From positions 1 to 8,250 of the forward strand of contig JAKAZJ010000059.1 in assembly GCA_021826565.1 (NCBI GenBank): a DNA stretch of 8,250 bases. Direction: 5' to 3'. Positions within the stretch are counted from its first letter, which is position 1. Each line of letters begins with the position of its first letter. Below are positions 6,026 through 8,250 of the stretch, piece by piece. A model generated the notes under the pieces. It saw nothing but the letters and a program-made list of their open reading frames with translations. It was not told the DNA's origin and ran no database searches. Origin of the DNA: Pseudomonadota bacterium. Lineage in GTDB: Bacteria > Pseudomonadota > Alphaproteobacteria > Acetobacterales > Acetobacteraceae. Made by a program: the position numbers and the translations under genes.

Positions 6026-6638
6026 TCAGCGCGGCGACGCTGCCGCCATGGCGCGAGATGAACGAGGCATAGTCGCTTCTCTGGGTTACCCGCAGCGACG
6101 TGCCTTCGGCGACCACGTCGATGATCTTCTCCGCCCCGGCTTCCGGCTTCACCAACCAATCGACCTCGGCCGGGGCCTGGCCGGGCCGGGAGACGGTGGT
6201 CGCGACCATGGTCCCCTCCGCGCGCGGGACCGCGCGGCCGATCGCGAAGGCGACGCCCTTATAGGCGCCCACCTTGGCGGTGACGTTCAGGACCAGAACG
6301 CGGTGGAACAATTTCTGATATTCCGTGCGCTCGGCCGGGGTGGCGACGTGCCAGAAGCGGCCCAGGCAAAAGCGGGCGATCCCGTCCACGTCCACCCGGT
6401 TGTCGATGATCTGCTGCAGCGCCGCGGTTTTGGCGGCCGCGGGATCGGACCCGTTGATCACCTGGACCAGGGCGGCACCGGTGGCGCGGATGAAAGCGGC
6501 AGCCGGGTCCGCGCCAGCACCGGGGCCAGCACCGGGGCCAGCACTGGGGCCAGCACCGGGGGCGGCTTTAGCAGGGCGGCCCAACCCCGCCAGCGCGGCG
6601 ATGGCGGGCAGGGACAGGACGGCGCGGCGGGTGGGCAT
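5988..6638 (-). CDS. mlaC: MlaC/Ttg2D-family periplasmic lipid-binding protein (possibly HpnM)
   Basis: Family members carry phospholipids, or in hopanoid loci (HpnM) probably hopanoids, across the periplasm. The 216 residues fit the family. The N-terminus MPTRRAVLSLPAIAALAGLG-RPAKA is a signal peptide with a twin-arginine-like TRRAVL, cleavage expected near residue 25. A low-complexity linker of Gly-Ala-Gly-Pro repeats (28-43) follows, then the Ttg2D fold: VDGIARFCLGRFWHVATPAER (84-104), VDWLVKPEAGAEKIIDVVAEG (159-179) and QRSDYASFISRHGG (186-199). The ATG at 6638 has GGAGAG 8 bases upstream; the reading frame stays open to 6824, but that would overlap mlaA and lose the signal peptide. It is the third gene of the hpnN-mlaA-mlaC operon, 31 bases after mlaA. 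The ABC subunits MlaFED are not in the window, which favours the HpnM reading. It overlaps the GNAT gene tail to tail. Confidence 0.9.
   Translation of the reverse strand: MPTRRAVLSLPAIAALAGLGRPAKAAPGAGPSAGPGAGPGAGADPAAAFIRATGAALVQVINGSDPAAAKTAALQQIIDNRVDVDGIARFCLGRFWHVATPAERTEYQKLFHRVLVLNVTAKVGAYKGVAFAIGRAVPRAEGTMVATTVSRPGQAPAEVDWLVKPEAGAEKIIDVVAEGTSLRVTQRSDYASFISRHGGSVAALITALHHQVNGAG
6514..6561 (-). repeat. 12-bp in-frame tandem repeat, four units, in the mlaC-like gene
   Basis: The plus-strand unit CCAGCACCGGGG occurs at 6514-6525, 6526-6537, 6538-6549 and 6550-6561, identical except for one C-to-T change in the third. Read on the coding strand it gives the four-residue unit GAGP (one copy SAGP), just after the predicted signal peptide cleavage site. 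A copy-number change would keep the frame and only alter linker length. Confidence 0.9.
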
Positions 6639-6646
6639 CGGGGGCG

Positions 6647-6652
6647 CTCTCC
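6647..6652 (-). promoter_or_regulatory. Ribosome binding site fixing the mlaC-like start
   Basis: GGAGAG on the minus strand is 8 bases before the ATG at 6638, in the 31-base gap after the mlaA stop. It selects the start that gives a signal peptide. Confidence 0.6.
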
Positions 6653-6669
6653 GGTGGTCAGGGTGCGGA

Positions 6670-7530
6670 TCAGGGGCGCGCGGCAGTGGGGGGGCGCCGC
6701 ACATGGAGGCGCGGAAGCGGGGGCGGCGGCGTGGCCGGACGCGGGGCGGGTGCGGCCTGCGGGGCAGGGAACCAGGCGGGCACGGTGCCGGCGGGGGCGG
6801 CGCGTAGCTCGGCAATCTGCGCATGCCGGTGCTGGCGATACAGGCTGCGGAACGTGGCGTAGGGATCGAGCGCGGTGCGCTTGACCGCGCTGAGTTCGCC
6901 GATCACGCGGGAGCGGGCGTCGATCGCGCTGATCCCGGTGCGGCTCCAGCGCAACGCCGTCACCGCGGTGCCCTGACCGAACCAGCCGAGCGGATCGGCG
7001 GCGATGTCCACACCCTCACCCAGCGCGTCGCGCGGGTCGGAGGGGCCGAAGACCGGAAGATACAGGAACGGTCCCTCCGGCACGCCCCAGACCGCCATGG
7101 TCTCACCGAAATCGGTGTCATGCTCGGGGTAGCCGAGATGGGAGGCGACATCGAACAGGCCGAGCCCGCCCAGGGTGGTGTTGATCAGGAACCGCATCAT
7201 GGTGGTGCCGGCGCGATGCGGCCGGCCGGCGAGCATGGCATCGGCCAGCGCCATCGGCGCGCTGAGATTGGTCAGCACATTATGCACACCCTGGCGCGCC
7301 GGCGCTGGCACCGCGTCCTTGTAGGCGACCGCCACCGGGCGCAGCACGGCCGCATCCAGGGCGTTGTTCACGCGGTAGAAGACGCGGTTGGTCGGCTCCA
7401 GCGGATCGTTGGTGCGAAGATACTCGGCCCGTGCTTCGGGGTGGGTTTTCGGCGGTACCGAGGCACAGCCGACCAACACCAAGCTGGCCAGCGCCGGGAG
7501 CAGAAAGGGGCGCAGTCGTGCGGCACGCAT
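6670..7530 (-). CDS. mlaA: MlaA/VacJ-family outer-membrane lipoprotein
   Basis: MlaA sits in the outer membrane with porins and removes misplaced phospholipids from the outer leaflet, passing them to MlaC. The 286 residues begin with a lipoprotein signal peptide; the lipobox LVGC places the lipidated cysteine at 22. The VacJ domain shows DPLEPTNRVFYRVNNALD (42-59), RFLINTTLGGLGLFDVAS (113-130), YPEHDTDFGETMAVWGVPEG (134-153) and FLYLPVFGPSDPRDALG (155-171). From about residue 254 the protein continues as a Pro/Ala-rich tail with several arginines, beyond the conserved domain. The gene follows the hpnN-like gene by 91 bases and precedes the mlaC-like gene by 31 bases on the same strand, consistent with one operon. 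The ribosome binding site (GGGAA) is weak. Confidence 0.95.
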   Translation of the reverse strand: MRAARLRPFLLPALASLVLVGCASVPPKTHPEARAEYLRTNDPLEPTNRVFYRVNNALDAAVLRPVAVAYKDAVPAPARQGVHNVLTNLSAPMALADAMLAGRPHRAGTTMMRFLINTTLGGLGLFDVASHLGYPEHDTDFGETMAVWGVPEGPFLYLPVFGPSDPRDALGEGVDIAADPLGWFGQGTAVTALRWSRTGISAIDARSRVIGELSAVKRTALDPYATFRSLYRQHRHAQIAELRAAPAGTVPAWFPAPQAAPAPRPATPPPPLPRLHVRRPPTAARP

Positions 7531-7621
7531 CTTGGGTTCCCGGAAAGGACCAGCAGGACCGGCCAGAACCGGTCTGGTCTATGTAGCACGGCATCGGCCG
7601 AAGGCCAGGGGCGGCGTGTCC
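7531..7621 (-). other. Gap between hpnN and mlaA
   Basis: These 91 bases separate two same-strand genes. They hold a 4-bp GGCC hairpin (7594-7604) and a 5-bp one (CCAGA 7563-7567, TCTGG 7573-7577), both without a T run, so no terminator is supported. A TACATA on the minus strand (revcomp of 7579-7584) might be a -10 for an internal mlaA promoter, but I see no good -35. Confidence 0.3.
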
Positions 7622-8250
7622 CTAATCGCGCCGCCGTGAGAGGCTAGCCAGCAGCGCCGGCACGAACACAAAGCTGGCGAGCAGGGTGGCGCCCAGGCTG
7701 ATCAGCAGCAGCGCGCCCATGCTGGCGGTCCCCGGATGATGCGACAGCGCCAAAGACCCAAACGCGGTCCCGGTGGTCAGCGCCGAGAACAGCACCGCGC
7801 GCGCCGTGGCTGAGCCCAGCACCGCGTGCCGCCCGGCGCGCCAGTTCATCACGAAATAGATATTGAACGCGACCCCCACGCCCAGCAACAGCGGCAGCGC
7901 GATGATGTTTGCGTAGTTCAGCGGGAGCGGCAGGAGCACCGCGACCAGCAGTGTGAGCAGCGCCGACAGCAGCAGCGGCGCCAGCACCAGCGCCACGTCC
8001 CGTGCCCGCCGCAGGGTGAGGGCCAGGATCGCCGCAATCGCGGCCAGCGCCAGCAACCCGGCGGTGCGGAACGCATCAACGATGGTGCGCGAGGTCGCCA
8101 CCACCGTCACCGCCGGCCCGCCGGCATCCGGTGCGACGCGCAGCACCTGCCCCACGAACGCGGTCAGCCCGGCGCTGGTGCGGCTGTCGGCCTGTTTCGG
8201 CAGCACCTGCACCCGCGCCCGACCGTCTGCCAGCACCCAGTCGCGCGCGA
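7622..8250 (-). CDS. hpnN: Hopanoid-associated RND transporter HpnN-like, C-terminal part
   Basis: HpnN is an inner-membrane RND-superfamily protein needed to move hopanoids to the outer membrane in bacteria where it has been studied. Only the last 208 residues are in the window; the reading frame continues past the right edge. The visible part starts in a periplasmic segment (ARDWVLADGRARVQVLPK), followed by five hydrophobic segments near visible residues 62-79, 84-106, 113-134, 151-168 and 175-200. The block IIALPLLLGVGVAFNIYFVM in the third one, followed by NWRAG, matches what I recall of HpnN-type MMPL proteins. A GTG at 8236 lies inside the domain and is not the true start. A generic MMPL/RND exporter is the alternative, but the mlaA and mlaC/hpnM-type neighbours support HpnN. 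Confidence 0.82.
   Translation of the reverse strand, partial: ARDWVLADGRARVQVLPKQADSRTSAGLTAFVGQVLRVAPDAGGPAVTVVATSRTIVDAFRTAGLLALAAIAAILALTLRRARDVALVLAPLLLSALLTLLVAVLLPLPLNYANIIALPLLLGVGVAFNIYFVMNWRAGRHAVLGSATARAVLFSALTTGTAFGSLALSHHPGTASMGALLLISLGATLLASFVFVPALLASLSRRRD

Noticed and set aside
6639..6824. Upstream extension of the mlaC-like frame
   Set aside because: It overlaps the end of mlaA, is Pro/Arg-rich shadow sequence, and would bury the signal peptide.
5913..6884. Plus-strand frames opposite the mlaC-like and mlaA genes, also 6823-7647
   Set aside because: They are shadow frames; the apparent STGA repeats in one simply read the 12-bp repeat of the real gene on the other strand.
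7563..7604. Small hairpins between hpnN and mlaA as an operon terminator
   Set aside because: Stems of 4-5 bp without a T run; the same-strand gene order argues for co-transcription.

Overview
The window is GC-rich, gene-dense chromosomal DNA. It looks alphaproteobacterial, most likely Rhodospirillales/Acetobacteraceae. The grounds are a trpG-trpD ... trpC-moaC-moeA gene order that I know from alphaproteobacteria, and an hpnN-like RND gene followed by mlaA and an mlaC/hpnM-type gene, an association typical of hopanoid-producing bacteria. Taxonomy here is inference; no rRNA gene is present.

Layout. Positions 1-1415 (minus strand) hold the start of moeA, then moaC and trpC, tightly packed: trpC and moaC overlap by 4 bases and moeA begins just after the moaC stop. 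Positions 1532-3689 hold a divergent pair: a TauD/TfdA-family 2-oxoglutarate dioxygenase on the minus strand and a single-domain, MetE-C-like (cobalamin-independent methionine synthase II family) protein on the plus strand, sharing a 151-base promoter region. Positions 3708-5321 (minus) hold trpD and trpG. The divergent pair therefore sits inside what is usually one continuous trpGDC-moaC-moeA operon. trpE is not directly upstream of trpG. A GNAT acetyltransferase gene (5483-6025, plus) starts inside a short 17-bp tandem repeat and ends by overlapping, tail to tail, the next gene.

Positions 5988-8250 (minus) are a lipid-trafficking operon transcribed hpnN (only its C-terminal part lies in the window), mlaA/vacJ, then an MlaC/Ttg2D-family periplasmic lipid carrier that may be HpnM. 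Together these would link an inner-membrane RND exporter, a periplasmic shuttle and an outer-membrane lipoprotein.

How the genes work together. TrpG, TrpD and TrpC carry out steps of tryptophan synthesis from chorismate to indole-3-glycerol phosphate; MoaC and MoeA make molybdenum cofactor; the HpnN/MlaA/MlaC set handles outer-membrane lipids. The dioxygenase/MetE-like pair is the only part with no obvious assigned pathway and is the best candidate for something undescribed, but its role cannot be read from the sequence. I found no tRNA, rRNA, CRISPR array, insertion sequence, phage gene or known riboswitch. Most of the window is ordinary housekeeping DNA.
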